From positions 1 through 54,449 of the forward strand of contig JBAMDO010000290.1 of assembly GCA_037074765.1 (NCBI GenBank): DNA of 54,449 nucleotides, given 5' to 3'. The stretch comes from Mansonella perstans (lineage: Eukaryota > Nematoda > Chromadorea > Rhabditida > Onchocercidae). Shown one piece after another: positions 11,265 to 23,687 of this stretch (position 1 is the first letter of the stretch; the number at the start of each line of letters is the position of its first letter). A program made the translations under genes and the position numbers. The notes below the pieces were generated by a model, which was not told the origin of the DNA, ran no database searches, and worked only from the letters and a program-made list of their open reading frames with translations.

Positions 11265-14200
11265 ATGGTTTTGTTACAAATAAAACGGTTGATTAATTGG
11301 CTTAAGGGAGTTGCTGTTCGAAGGATTTTATCGGAACATGCGATTAAGAAAGAATTCCTGCAAATGATGGGTAATTCCTCTTTTACTTTTTTGGAAAAGA
11401 ACAAACAAGAAATCCAAAATACTTTTGGCATGAAAAATAACTAATTCGAAAATTTGTTCTCACATTACTTTGCATGCCTTTGTTGTGTAAGTTCATTTCA
11501 TTACTTTTGAGCTATTTAGACATTTTTAGGAACAACAAAACTGCACGGTTGTTATAGACTCTATGCCGGAAAAACTTACGGTCGTCTTTTCTGGCTACTT
11601 GTGGCTATCTCAACGGGTGTAATTTTTGTCATCGTTCTGGCCGAATTAACAGAGCAATACAGGGCGGGCAATATCAGGACGCAGGTAGATGTTTCTCACT
11701 GCTCCCAAAACATTTTCCATTCTTTTTGGTAGGAAAAATTTAAAATGACGAGTTTATGCCGGAAATACTAAGTAACCTACCCTTTTTTAAATTGTTCAAG
11801 AAAGGAAGCTTGAACGCTATTCGTAAAAGTACCAAGTTACGTGCCGTAACAAACAGAAAATGATAGGATATTTAAGTTTTATATAAACTCCCTAATTATC
11901 CACTTATTTACGATTTTTTTGCAATTATATTCATCATCCTTAATGCGCAAGCATTTTATAAATTTCCAGCATCTTTTACTATTTTAATTTTTATATAAAA
12001 CAGGTTTCTCTCAAATCACTGTATAATTTGTAACTGTTTGAAAACCTAGGTGGAAATAGCATATGATTATGCGGATGGTCCATCACTAACGATATGCAGT
12101 CACAATCCTGTCCGACGTAATTACATTGAAGGTAAGGTAATATTTTAAGACTCTTTTTTATTTATTATTCATCTAGGTAATTTGTTTCTTTTATTGTCAG
12201 AAACAATTAACTGGTCTACTATATCAAGAAAATGTGAACTTTCTGTTTCAGTTAAATTTCAGTTAATTTCAGTTATGTACTCATTTTTTCTTTGCATTTA
12301 TATTGAAATGCTTTTTAGAACTGAAAAGAACGACAACTTTTTCCGATGAATTGTTAATGTATCTGTTGTACATCTTTCTGCGCCCAGAGGGCTTTGTTAA
12401 AATGGATGTTATGGATAGTCTTCTTAACGGAGAAAGATTGCTGCAAGATTATATGTTTATACATAAAAATTTTACAGTAGAATCCTTCATTAAGGAAGCC
12501 AGGTTTTATTTCAAAAGCATAAATGTAAAAAGCAAAATTCTTCGCTTCCATCATATATCATCTCTTTCACTTATTTAGTAAAAGATTGATTTTATCGGAA
12601 ACTTTATTTTGTGATATTATGAACAGTTTCGACACTATTATTTCGTCAAACATGGATAATTCTGTTGCATCTGTGTAACGTTTCCATTGAAAGTCATTGT
12701 TACAGCCCCAAATGTGAAGAGACCTTTGTACAATGTGCTTTCGAAGGTATCATCTTCGACTGTTGTAATGAAAGGTACTCAACTGCTGTGCTCACCGATC
12801 TCGGATATTGTTTTCAATTTGATTGGAACAAACTAAGCAAGGATTTCAGCTTTTCTTACCACTTTGGATCAGTCCATGGGTAAGTCTTGTTTGCTTCATA
12901 TGCTGTTCATTTGTCAGGTCTTCTACAAAATTAATAGACAGGCCATCTTAGAAATACGATGGAGAAGGACTGTTGTAATGAAAAGTACTAATAATAATAG
13001 CTAACAGTTCTAGTCGATTCAGAGCTCAGATCACTTTATAATTCTGATTTAGATTTATGTTCTCAAATTCTGATCTAACGCATTATTTTTATGTTGATAA
13101 TATTTAGAGCGCGTAAAAATAAGGTTAAAAGATTTCTGTGAAGAACTCCTCTTTTAAATTATTTTGCAAAATAAATAGTTTGATAATGGTGATTTTTTCT
13201 TTCAGTTTCCAAGTGATGCTTGATTATCAGTCATATAACGAAATTTACTTGGTGAATTATGCAGGTACCACATGTACTGAATTTACTGTAAATCTATATG
13301 AGTAATTCTATTTTATTTCTCTTCACCGAAGCACATATTCCACATGTAATCTGTACAGTCCTTTGAATTCCAACTTCAAAACTCTATAGTAAAGAAGAGT
13401 AATTTCCGTTACTCTAGCAGCAAGGCCATGTTTCAGGTAGTCGAATTAAGCAACCGTTTTTGAACAACTTTGAACCTGGTTTTCGGATATATGTCCATGA
13501 CAAAGATACTATTTCACACGTCAGTTCTGAAGTTCTTGTCGTCTCTCCAAATAATAAATTGTCTGCAGGACTAAAACCTATTAAGGTTAATTTTTCGAAT
13601 GCTTCAGTGTATAATTCACTAGTCAAAGTTAATGAAATATAATTCATATTCCAGCAGTAACTTTGATTCCTTGCAGTACCAGTTTTTGGAGCGGTCTAAA
13701 GGAGGCACTTGTCGTAATGCCTGGCCATCAGCTTTGCTACGCAATTCTACATATTCTTCTTCAGCTTGTAAAATGGCTTGCATAGCAAGATATTTCACTG
13801 TGAACTGTGGTTGTATACCTCTGCAATACAGTAGTTTGAAGGGTGAAGCCTTTTCTATAAGTTGGTCAAATTTAGCTTATGAGGAGTGGGTTAAGCAAAT
13901 CTAGGAAAATTTGTGCGTGAAACTGTAAAAAAATCACAAGACGATAAAAATCCAATAAGTGCAGTATAAGATGAAGTAAAGTTTTTCCTGGTGCCAGATA
14001 CTATTTTTATGAACCTTAACTTAATTATATTGTAGAAGGCAGAATCTGCTCCCCAAAAGAGGTCTTCGATTGTATCAGCGACTTCACAGAAATTGCGAGT
14101 AAGTGCTCAAGGAACTACGTTTAAAAGATTTTTGATCTTTAAATACGATTCTTTCACTATAATCTGTGCAAAAACTCTTTCTCCTCTTCCTTTTTTCCTT

Positions 14201-16389
14201 CTCGGCTGTCAGCGTTTTATTTTAGCATGACTTTCCTTGGCTTTGAGCAAATTTTTCCGCTCGGAAATTATTTCCAAAACTTATTTCTCAGCATTGCTGC
14301 TCTTTAGATATTGTGCAAAATGTAACCTACTCTACTTTATGTCAAGACTGTGTACCGGAATGTGATCTTTTTATTTATTTTACACAAAATTTTATGATCC
14401 ACAACATTCTTACCTCGTTGGGGGAATATATGGAAAGTCTGAAGCAACAATATAAACTCAGCTATGTCAGGTGATTTGCAAATTAATTTTTCTAGATTCT
14501 ATTCTGATCATCTTTTTCAATGAATAATGCTTTGAGAATTCCGGGTTTATCTCATAAAAAGAAGATTTTCTACTTTGTTCTTTATCATACTCAAACTACA
14601 AAGTCTCTGAAGGTCATTTAGTGTTATACCACGATTTGTTACAAGCAGCTGGGTGTTGCTGTATGTATAGCAGCATTTGCAGAATAAGTTGATCATATAT
14701 GGTTTGGTTAAGGAACAATCTGGCAACTGTACATGTGTTTTTTGCTTCAAAAAAGTATAAGATATATTCGCAGTCAACAATTTCGGACTTGTCAACTTAT
14801 TTAAGTAGGATTATCTTCTTATCTTCACGTCCATTTAATATATATATAACATATGTATATGTGAAAAAAGCAGGCGAGAGATATCTAAGCTATTAAAAAA
14901 TCAGTGGGAGTATAAACATATAATACCCATACTGATTTATATATATATGCATATAGATGTAGTTAGTTTTCATCGTACTTATTTGCTAAGTGGAATGGTC
15001 AATTCTTGGTCTGCAAAGTTAAAATTACTGAATTCAATGTGTAGAATTGTTTAGTTGGTACGTTGTGATACTGTACTTCTGGAACATAATTATGACTAAG
15101 GTAATTATTACTCTGAAGTTCTAAAGTTTCAGGTAAAATCGGTAGCGATATGGGTTTGTTCTACGGTGCCAGTGTCATTTCGTTGTTTGAAATAGTTTTA
15201 GTTTTGTTCAAAACACTTTGGGCGCTTGTTTCACCAGCACGTGCTACTTATCTCAAAGAGAAAGCCAAGCAAGAGGTATATAAGCTAGTTTTAACAAATC
15301 AGCATTGACCCTGTAACTACTATATGTTTTTCTCAGTTATTCATTGTGAAAAGATTTTCATATTTCAGCTGGAAAGGAAATTGAAAATTGAAGGAATCAT
15401 AAATGACTATTCCATACTAGATCAAATGATTGGAGATCCCCAACAAACAATTGAAGTTTGTAATTTATTAGTGTTTATAAAATCGTCATTTTTAATAATT
15501 TAAGCACTGCAGGACTCCAAAATTCAGAAATGCATTTGAAATTCAAAAAAGCTCCTTAAATCGATAGTAATTGCGATGTTATGATTTTCATTTTACCGCT
15601 TCAACCTTTCTTGTAGGACAAATCTTTTGTGAATTTTTGCTCTGAAAGTTTGCGCTTATGGTCTTTTTACAAAAAATAGCCTTTACAACGATATTACCTA
15701 ATGCATAACACTGGTGTAGCGATGATTATAAAATGCTTACTGTTGAATCAATTAAGATTGAAGAAGCTGTTCGCATTTCATATGAAAAAAGGAACTTGAT
15801 CGAAGGCGCGCAGTTGTGGCTGAGAAAATTGCTTTCGTTCTTTTCACTTTTGGTCCCAGTTCGTTTAATATTTTACATTCTTTTTGTTTACTTTGGCTTC
15901 ACTTCGCTGGCAGCCTTAATACCAGTTCGTTGATCATTAATCGGACTTCGCACGAAATATTGTTGAAAATTGTCGTTTAACTCTTTAATGATGTTCATAA
16001 TCAAGCACTATTATGTCTTTTCAGTCCCCAGAACGAGAATCGAACCAAGTGATGTCGTTAACACTGACACCAGAGCAAGCTAGTGCAATTTTGGAAGCGG
16101 AAACATTTGTTGATTCAATATATGTTCCGTTAAGAAGGGATAAAGTAAGAAATTGATATATTATAGTTTCACGAACAATTTTTATTACTACACATCGTAG
16201 TGATTCAGAATTAGGCTTGAAAAAAAACAACTAGTGTATTTTTCTTACTGTATATTTGCAGTATGTAATTAGTAAACGTTTCTTGCGATGAAGCAAACTG
16301 CACAGGCAGATGTGTGTTGAAATTTTTATTTGCAGCTGTTATCGGTAGTGGGCGCTGTCAATAGCAAACACTGCGCTGCTGTGGTATGA
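11265..16389 (+). CDS. DEG/ENaC amiloride-sensitive cation channel subunit, copy 2
   Basis: Second degenerin-family channel. Exons: 11265-11370, 11530-11684, 12050-12131, 12319-12502, 12706-12879, 13206-13264, 13437-13585, 13677-13842, 14036-14098, 14308-14470, 14713-14804, 15133-15275, 15369-15455, 16025-16144, 16336-16389; phases agree and give about 598 residues. Landmarks in order: TTKLHGCYRLYAGKTYGRLFW (HG gating motif), TM1, LTICSHNP, CCNERYSTAVLTDLGYCF, FEPGFRIYVHD, VNCGCIPL (canonical CGC-P), CVPECDLFIYF, then GSDMGLFYGASVISLFE with the G-x-S filter and TM2. It has a longer cytosolic tail than copy 1, with three extra exons. The start at 11265 is the only in-frame ATG before the HG exon, but an upstream exon is possible. 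An open stretch at 15733-15933 could be an additional tail exon. It is surely a trimeric plasma-membrane channel; ligand and subtype are unknown. Confidence 0.92.
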
Positions 16390-19282
16390 TCATTTTTATT
16401 TAAAGTGCAAAAATCAATATCTTACCTGAAAATTTGGATCATTATATCTGAGCAGTAGTGTAATTAGATTGCGAATATTATGTTCAGTATCAAATTTATA
16501 AATGAAACTGTTGGTTTAAACTATTTACTATTTTATAAGGTACTTCCTAATCGCTGATCTGAAATTCTGCCACTATTTTATGTCGATTGCGATTTCTGTT
16601 TGGAAAGTTTCTTGATAACTTGAATGATTACGGTGTATACCCAATACCCATTAGGTATTTAGACATTTTTCTGGTTGATTTAAACTACCTAATATCTTGC
16701 TATGTAAACATCTTGCTGTTTGTTTGTACTGTGAAATTTCAGTACTTAATCACTAATCCTTATAACATGTGTAGTATATTTAATAGGTGTAGAGTGAGAG
16801 CTTGAATTAAGAGAGGCGAATTACTTATTTGTGCTTAAATTATCATAACTAAAGCATTATTATAGGATGATTCGAAGTTAAACAATGAGAGTAAATGCTA
16901 GATTGATTTGGAAATTCTGAGCATTCATATCTCTAATTAGTCTAAAGGTTTTATTTTTTTGTTTTTTGCATTTGAAATGGGACTAGTAGGACCAGTTTTT
17001 GGACTTCAAAAACAGAAATAATTGTTCTTCTATTTTTTAATTATTTGAGAATGAAGTCTTGGTATTTAAAATGGCGCAAGTTAATTTTGAATATATGTGT
17101 AAAGACAATCATTCTTTATCAACAGAAAAAGCAGTCATGAGTAGCTGTCATCCTGTCGAGAAGAAATAGATGATTAGGGAAAGGCAAAGCATTATTATAT
17201 GTGCAGGTAATATATTTCAGTCTGACTTCTACTCTAAAAATAAATCTTATTTTCCCTCCAATTGTCTCGCATAAGGTCGCACTATTGTGTAGACATAAAT
17301 CAGAACTTAGTTTGAACTATATAATGAACTTACACCTGTATAAATCTTGCTTCTCTCGTTCATATTCCTCCCACCATTGGCATTATGATTTATCAACATT
17401 ATCGTATCGTAAATATTTTAATGCTTTTTATGGTGATTATTTCCATCAAATATATTAACAGTCCTGTCCCGATTCATTAAAACACTCTCACATTTGGAAT
17501 TCGAAAACAGAGCATGACTCCACTTCGAATTCAATAAAATATATAAATCCTATTTTCCAGTCTCCTACATCATTCAATTCATGCTATTAAATCAATTGCT
17601 GAACTGGTGTACTCCAATTTTCATAACTATTCTTATCACCGATAATTTATTGTGCGTCAAATATTTTAATATGATTTCTCTCAATTCGGAAGCGAGTTTT
17701 TTAAGTAAGCTTTCGTAATGCGTTCTCTTTAAGCTCTGAAGCTTTTAAATTTATTTCGTTCGAGACAGTATATGTATATATTAGATTTACTAATTTTAGA
17801 TGGTGAAATCCATTTCTAAAAATTTGAAGAAATGCAGTTCTGTTTTTTGCTTAAATGCGCTATCACCATTTATCATTACTACACGTTTAGTCTCTGCAAA
17901 TGTTTCAGGCATTTGATATTCCATTTTTCTTTGCTCCAAACTAATTAACAAATACTTGCCATAGATTTGCAATCAAAGCTGCAATTAATTTGTTATCAGC
18001 TGAGATAGCAAACATTACAAAAATATAGCTATCGCGAAAACAATTTTTATCCAACCTATTTGCAATCTGGAAGTTATAGAAAAATACATATATAATTTTA
18101 AACGCATTTTTTCGCTGGTGTGAAGATAAGCAGGATTTCTAATTTCAATATGTTTCAAATAAAAATTGGTGAAAATTAAGAAAATGAAGACATAGTATTT
18201 ATTCACTAGTTGATACAATAACAAATTAGCAATTCTGTTACTCAGTTTGTATTAAACAAATCAACCTTTGAAGTAATAATTATTATCTCCAAGATACCGG
18301 AATGCATATCAAAACTTGAAATATTTGCAGATGTGTGACTTTAACTTGAAATCTCAAAAATTCAAATTAAATTGCCATCTTATTACAGAATATGATTGTA
18401 ATCAATTCAAATTCCTATGGGGGCTGCATTTAAATTTAAAGCAAAAAGATAGTTTTAAACTAAATGGTAAACAATAGAAGTTTGCAAAGAGTACTGTAAA
18501 ATATGCAATCAGAAAAGCATTTTTGTATGATTAATTTTTTGCATTATAATCATCTTGACTTCCCTTCGTCTTCGTTGAGATGTTTTGGAAAAAAAATAAA
18601 AAACTGATGAAAAATACGGAAAAATACGCTTAATTTGAATAGTTCAAGGGCATTTGAATAAGCTTGATTCGAATCTTTTTTGATAAAGCATTTAAATATC
18701 ATTGGTAGTTAATGGCGATAAGTGAGACTGAGACAACAATAAGTAAAATGATTCTCGAAATTTGGACAAATTGCTAGCACTGAGAGAAGTAAAACGAAAA
18801 CATGCCCAGGACATAATATTACACTGTGAAAACGTATAAACGGTGTTGTGGAGTTTCAAAAAATCATATCTGCTAAAACAGTTCGAGGGAATTTGCAAAT
18901 GGAGAATGTTGCAAATTCTATTCTAGGATTTAATGCTTTTTAACTTTTTGAACATGATTCAACTTCTCTTGGCATCAATCAAAAATGAGAAAAATTCGTG
19001 AAGTCACTTTGGTATGTAAAACAAAACTTCATGAAAATGGATTGCCAAAAAGATGGCTAAAAGAATCAATAGTTCTGCTATAAAGAAAGTGAGTGTTGAA
19101 CAACAACGGAAATCGCAAAGAAGGAAATGTAAAATTTCATTGAATATCCCAAAATTTGGTTTTGTAGGACAAGTGAAAGAAAGAAAAGAAGGCACATTTT
19201 GATAGATAAAGCACAAACCATAAAGCAATAAAACAGATTTTAAATGCACGGAGAATGCGATAACCTTTGCGTTATTGGGCAA
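16390..19282. other. Gene-free stretch downstream of the second channel gene
   Basis: AT-rich sequence with only short open frames (16587-16805, 17201-17458, 18015-18224 and 19004-19282). They show no domain, no splice context and residue usage typical of random AT-rich DNA. Nothing further is supported. Confidence 0.55.
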
Positions 19283-19445
19283 TTAGATTCGAGCAAAAAA
19301 GGTTGCTGTACTTCCTTGTCTGGCCTCCACAGTAATTAAATTATTCTCCACTTCGATTTGAAGCAATCTTCTCAACATATCTAGCTGTAGCTAAAGGCCA
19401 GCGCATGACCATCTGTGTTACTTACAGTCTGCAATTCATCGACCA
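19283..19445 (-). CDS. Candidate 3' terminal exons of an unidentified minus-strand gene
   Basis: On the minus strand, 19445-19426 (ending VDELQT) is followed by a textbook but very short intron, 19425-19385 (41 nt, gtaagt ... tacag), and then a 34-codon exon 19384-19283 beginning LDMLRRLLQIEVENN and ending FFARI-stop. The frame is continuous across the intron and base composition is less AT-rich than the surroundings. I recognise no family. The basic exon candidates at 21097-21159 and 22123-22166 on the same strand may belong to the same gene, but their phases do not connect directly, so intervening exons would be needed. Confidence 0.35.
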
Positions 19446-19499
19446 CTATCGTTCGAAAAAAAGAGAGATGTTAAATAAGTTAAATAATATAGCACAACA

Positions 19500-19585
19500 T
19501 GCAAGTCATTAATCATTATTATAATATTAATAATATAATATATTATTATAATAATTACAATATTATTATAATTATTTTAATATAT
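19500..19585. repeat. AT-only imperfect palindrome
   Basis: The stretch is built of TAT/ATA blocks (for example taataatataatatattatt around 19528) that read nearly the same on both strands. It is probably a low-complexity hairpin-forming tract just upstream of the candidate terminal exons. Confidence 0.6.
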
Positions 19586-20809
19586 CCATTTAATACTCAA
19601 AAGAGATAAAACCTGCCTAAACTTTTAAATTTCGGTTTTTGATAGCTTAATAGCTAATAAATAGTTATGGCTGATGTCTTCACAATTTTCGGAATCATCA
19701 CAATGAACCTTGGCACTGCTAATAACTAATTATATTAAGAGAAAAATTTGGTAGGACTACCATAAATACCAACAAATAGTGATTGTATTGCTTGAAGAAA
19801 ATTAACAGGAAAAAGCAAAGAGCACTGATTTCCCAAAATATTAAAGGCACTACTTTATAATCCTATATCACACTGAAGTAATGCAGCACCTATTTCCATC
19901 TTCTCAGCTGGCATAATTCAACTCGATCTTTTTACAATTTATAGCTAAATAAAGCCATGTTATATATTGCTATGAAAACTTGCTATGAAACTAAAAAACA
20001 AGCAGTTGGATCACTTGTTTTATCTTTTATTTTGCTTCAAGCTTATTGCTTCTACTATTATGATGAGTCACATAGCGAAATTTATTGCACCTTAATCATT
20101 CAGGGACTTTGAATGCATAATCATTAACTTACTGTTTCATCATACTTTATTAAAAAATGAACAAAGCTCAGCAGCTTAACACAGCTCAAACTTTTTTGAC
20201 TGCTTAGTTTGAATGAAATATCACTACAATAATCATATATCTGTCACTTTAATACTTCACTTTATCGATTCTTCCACTTTGCGTATTAATTCCACTTATT
20301 ATTTTACTTAAACATTGATTTTCCTATTCACCTTATTAATTTATTCACTTTCCCATATAATTCCAAACTTTGCTTGACTATTCATCCTCATCTCAACCAA
20401 AAAAAAATTCCACTAAAATGTCTCATCACTAAGAACTGGGAAAGAAGAGTAGAAATGTCAAGCAAAACAGAATTTGGCTTCAGTGGTTTCGGACTTATTC
20501 TTCAAATAAGAGAAATAAAAGAGAGTGAGTGCTCTGCCCACAATCCAGAAATTGAAGGAACATAAGGTCGATAACAATAGCCCGACAAAAATGACTTTTG
20601 GTACTTACACATTTCTGAAATAAACAGTTAACGGTTAAAAATCATCAAGAACTGGTGAAGACATCAAATCAAGACAGATCAAAAGTGTAACACAATACTA
20701 CCGAGAACAAAACAGAAACCCAACGTCAAGATGATAAATTACGCTAACAACGCTGGGGTTTTTACAAAAATATTGAAAACGGAATTCTCCAATAAATGAT
20801 TGTCAAATC

Positions 20810-20880
20810 AAAAGTATCAACATCAAATCAGTATCATATCAAATCAATGAGTATCAAATCAATATCAAATCAGTTTACTC
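20810..20880. repeat. Degenerate short tandem repeat (tatcaaatca-type)
   Basis: Irregular copies of atcaaatca/tatcaaatcaa recur about six times. This is simple low-complexity repeat sequence; no gene is seen here. Confidence 0.6.
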
Positions 20881-21096
20881 GTATTGTCGATAACGTTACA
20901 TGTCATTTCCACAAGAAAAAAAACATCTACTTGGTAATACCTTAAGAGATTGATGCAGTCAAAGCAAAAACTGGAATTAATATCTCTAAAACAGTTAGGC
21001 TTAGCATGAGATGCAATAGGTCGCAGTAGAACACAGACCGCTTCACTTAATAATTCAAGAAAATTCTAAAACTTCCAGAACGTTCAATAAATTTAC

Positions 21097-21159
21097 CTTA
21101 ACCTTAATCCCTTTTGCCTTAATCTGTTTCAATTTGTTTCGATGCCATTTTGCTTCTCG
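21097..21159 (-). CDS. Candidate internal exon, basic helix, gene unidentified
   Basis: On the minus strand a strong acceptor (tttaatttgcag) opens a 21-codon phase 0 to 0 exon closed by aag|gtaaat. It begins REAKWHRNKLKQIK and is strongly basic, as in a nucleic-acid- or lipid-binding helix. Splice signals and composition look real. I recognise no family. A further possible exon at 21373-21457 (TDEMKPKKSCFNN...) lies upstream on the same strand. Confidence 0.35.
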
Positions 21160-22122
21160 CTGCAAATTAAAATCATGAGATTTAAAAATAATGATATTTT
21201 AAAAGATAACTAAGTGATGGTTTGTTAAAAACATTACAGACCAGCCATTTAAATAATTATTAACGATTGTAAGATTTATTTGATCAAATTGCGGCAAAGA
21301 CTTGTGTTAAAATTCCAGACCCTCTTTTTTAAACCTAAAATTACTACATTTAAAAATCATCAAAAGTGATACCTCTTATTTTTGCTCAACTCAGAGTCCA
21401 CCAATTCATTTTTTTTATTGTTAAAGCACGATTTTTTTGGTTTCATTTCATCAGTAACTGAAATTAGGAATCGTTTTTAAAAAAGAAAACTATGGAGATA
21501 GTAGATTTAAAAGCAATTCTTATCAACAAAGATAAAGTAAGCTGTATAGAATTAATTTGAAAGGAAAGGAGAAGGCAGAATTTTACAGCGGTTATTGTAA
21601 AGTTAATTGAAATCTCTGAAAAATTTATTTCAAAAAATTTTTAACAATCAAAAGCTAATTTTTTTCTTGTTTCATTTGGTTTAGACGAATTTGGAAAGCA
21701 AGCGCTTCTCATAGTCATTATTTTAAACTATTTGGCAAACGGACATCAATTGAAGCGTTCTAAAACATAAATTATGAATAATCTTTTCATCCAAAATTTA
21801 TGCTTTATATTGTCATCCACAAAAAACAAGGAACATCAAAAGAGAAAAGTGAGTTTTCGTCAACTGTTAATGAATGTACGAAACGTTTTAGGAGGAAAAA
21901 ATAACTTCAGGAAAACTGTGAATAAATCAACCAATAGTAAATGAATAATCATGCGACTTTTTTGGAACCTTTGAAACAGTAATTATACATAGTAGGAAAG
22001 TTTGAATAGTAGAACAGTAAGAAAGAAACAAACTTTCTGCCCAAACTTTTTCTTGATGTGATAAGTTTGATGAGGAACGAAAGCAATGAAGCTGTTTGTA
22101 GGCAGGAGAATTTTTCACTTAC

Positions 22123-22166
22123 AAACACTTTTTTACTTCTCAGACGAAGTCGGGAAACTCGAGAAG
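22123..22166 (-). CDS. Candidate small exon, basic, gene unidentified
   Basis: On the minus strand, acceptor ...atttgag and donor gtaagt bracket 44 nt encoding SRVSRLRLRSKKVF, ending in phase 0. It is likely part of the same unidentified gene as the exon at 21097-21159. The support is only a good donor and an open, basic frame. Confidence 0.25.
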
Positions 22167-22171
22167 CTCAA

Positions 22172-22204
<33 letters not shown>
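22172..22204. repeat. (GATA)n microsatellite
   Basis: About eight uninterrupted GATA units. Confidence 0.95.
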
Positions 22205-22205
<1 letters not shown>

Positions 22206-23631
22206 GTATACATCAAAACACTCAGAGATTTTGTTCGTAACCTAAAAGCAATTATCAATGAGGATGCTTTAATTTTTTATTCCTACAAAGTAGTCTATCA
22301 TTGTTTTTTTATCAACTACGATGTAATTTCTAATTATCAAAATTAATAGCAAATATATCAGGGAAAAAAGCGATCTTAGCACAAAAAACGATGATTTGAA
22401 AATATTTGGTACAAATCAACTAAGCTAATGAATTAACTATGAATGAATTTGATAAGGAATCACTTGTGACAGACTCTCTGTTACTGCTTAATAGTGAGTT
22501 CTTTTCCTGTATATACAGTTCCTTTAATTTCTCTAAAAAAATGAATAAAAAAACTTGCTTACATGCATACTAAACAACGCAAAAGAAATGCCATAAAATT
22601 TAATCTTCTACATCAGATATGTCGAGGCTGTTTCGTAATCTTGCCATTACTATTATCTATGCTTGGTTTAATTAAAACTTGCGCTGCTAGGTAATAAAAT
22701 TAAAAAAATTGAATTTGTATGTTGCCATTAGTGAAAAAGATTTTGCATCATTGTATTTTATGCTACGGAATTCATTTCACAAATCTTAAACTAATTTTAT
22801 TTTAAGTGCTTAGAATTTACAATTGTGCAAGGAGATTTCCAGATTATTTCATTGCTGCTTAATGATGTACAACTTGGAAGCATTTTGAAATTATAATGAA
22901 TGCGGTATCAAAATTCGCTTGCCAAGAAAAATCCGCAAATTGTATATCATCGGAGTTTCAACACGTATTTATTTTACTCATTTTTTTTTAAAATCTTTTT
23001 CCATCCTAAATCTTTTCGAAAAAAAAAGAAATGCAGTTAACAATGAACTTATTAAATTTATTTGGACCTATTATTGTACACTCTTTAAAATTTGATTACT
23101 GATAAGAAATATATTACAAAAAATTGGTCAATTTCATTTTGCAAACTACATTTCCATCCAAAGTTCCAGGCACAAGTCAGTTGCGAGCTTATAAAAGAGC
23201 GAGAAATTTGAAGTTATAGATAAAATGAAAGTCATTGTAAATTGAGAATTTTTCACTACGATAGTCACAGGGCTAAGATAGTTGAGAGCCCAGTAATTTG
23301 AAACCAGAAATAACATATTCCCTTTTCCTGTAGTGATCATTTTGACAAGAAGCTCTTGAGATTTTCCTTATTTTGAACGGATTTAGCAAACTATTAGAAA
23401 ATAATGCATTCTATATTATACCAAAATTTTTTTGGTCTCATTTTTTCCATTTACAGCAGTACAAGAGCACCTGACTTTATCAAAGCTTTGGAAAGAATCA
23501 TAAGAATGTATAACTCTTTGAGAAAATGAGTGACTGGACAGACTTAAAAAATATACATTGGATTTGTTCATAATAAACTTTCCCTACAGTAGTGTAGAGT
23601 TATTTAAAAAGATAATAATTAAGATTCGAAA

Positions 23632-23687
23632 TGCGTACCGTTCTCATTAGAGGAGAAAGAACGTACCGTTCTCATTAGAGGAGGAAG
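23632..23687. repeat. 28-bp tandem duplication spanning the SWEET stop codon
   Basis: The block cgtaccgttctcattagagg occurs twice with a 28-bp period. The downstream copy (in the gene's direction) is read in a shifted frame and supplies the TAA at 23647-23649. 28 is not a multiple of three, so the duplication changed the last residues of the protein. Confidence 0.85.

Noticed and set aside
15733..15933. Open stretch (KIEEAVRISYEKR...) inside the tail introns of channel copy 2
   Set aside because: Could be an extra tail exon, but no donor gives the phase 0 needed to join the exon at 16025, so it was left out of the model.
19385..19455. Minus-strand frame reading VTQMVMRWPLATARYVEK, reminiscent of a retroelement integrase
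   Set aside because: No DDE or zinc-finger neighbours, stops on both sides, and the same bases make a better intron plus exon junction in another frame.
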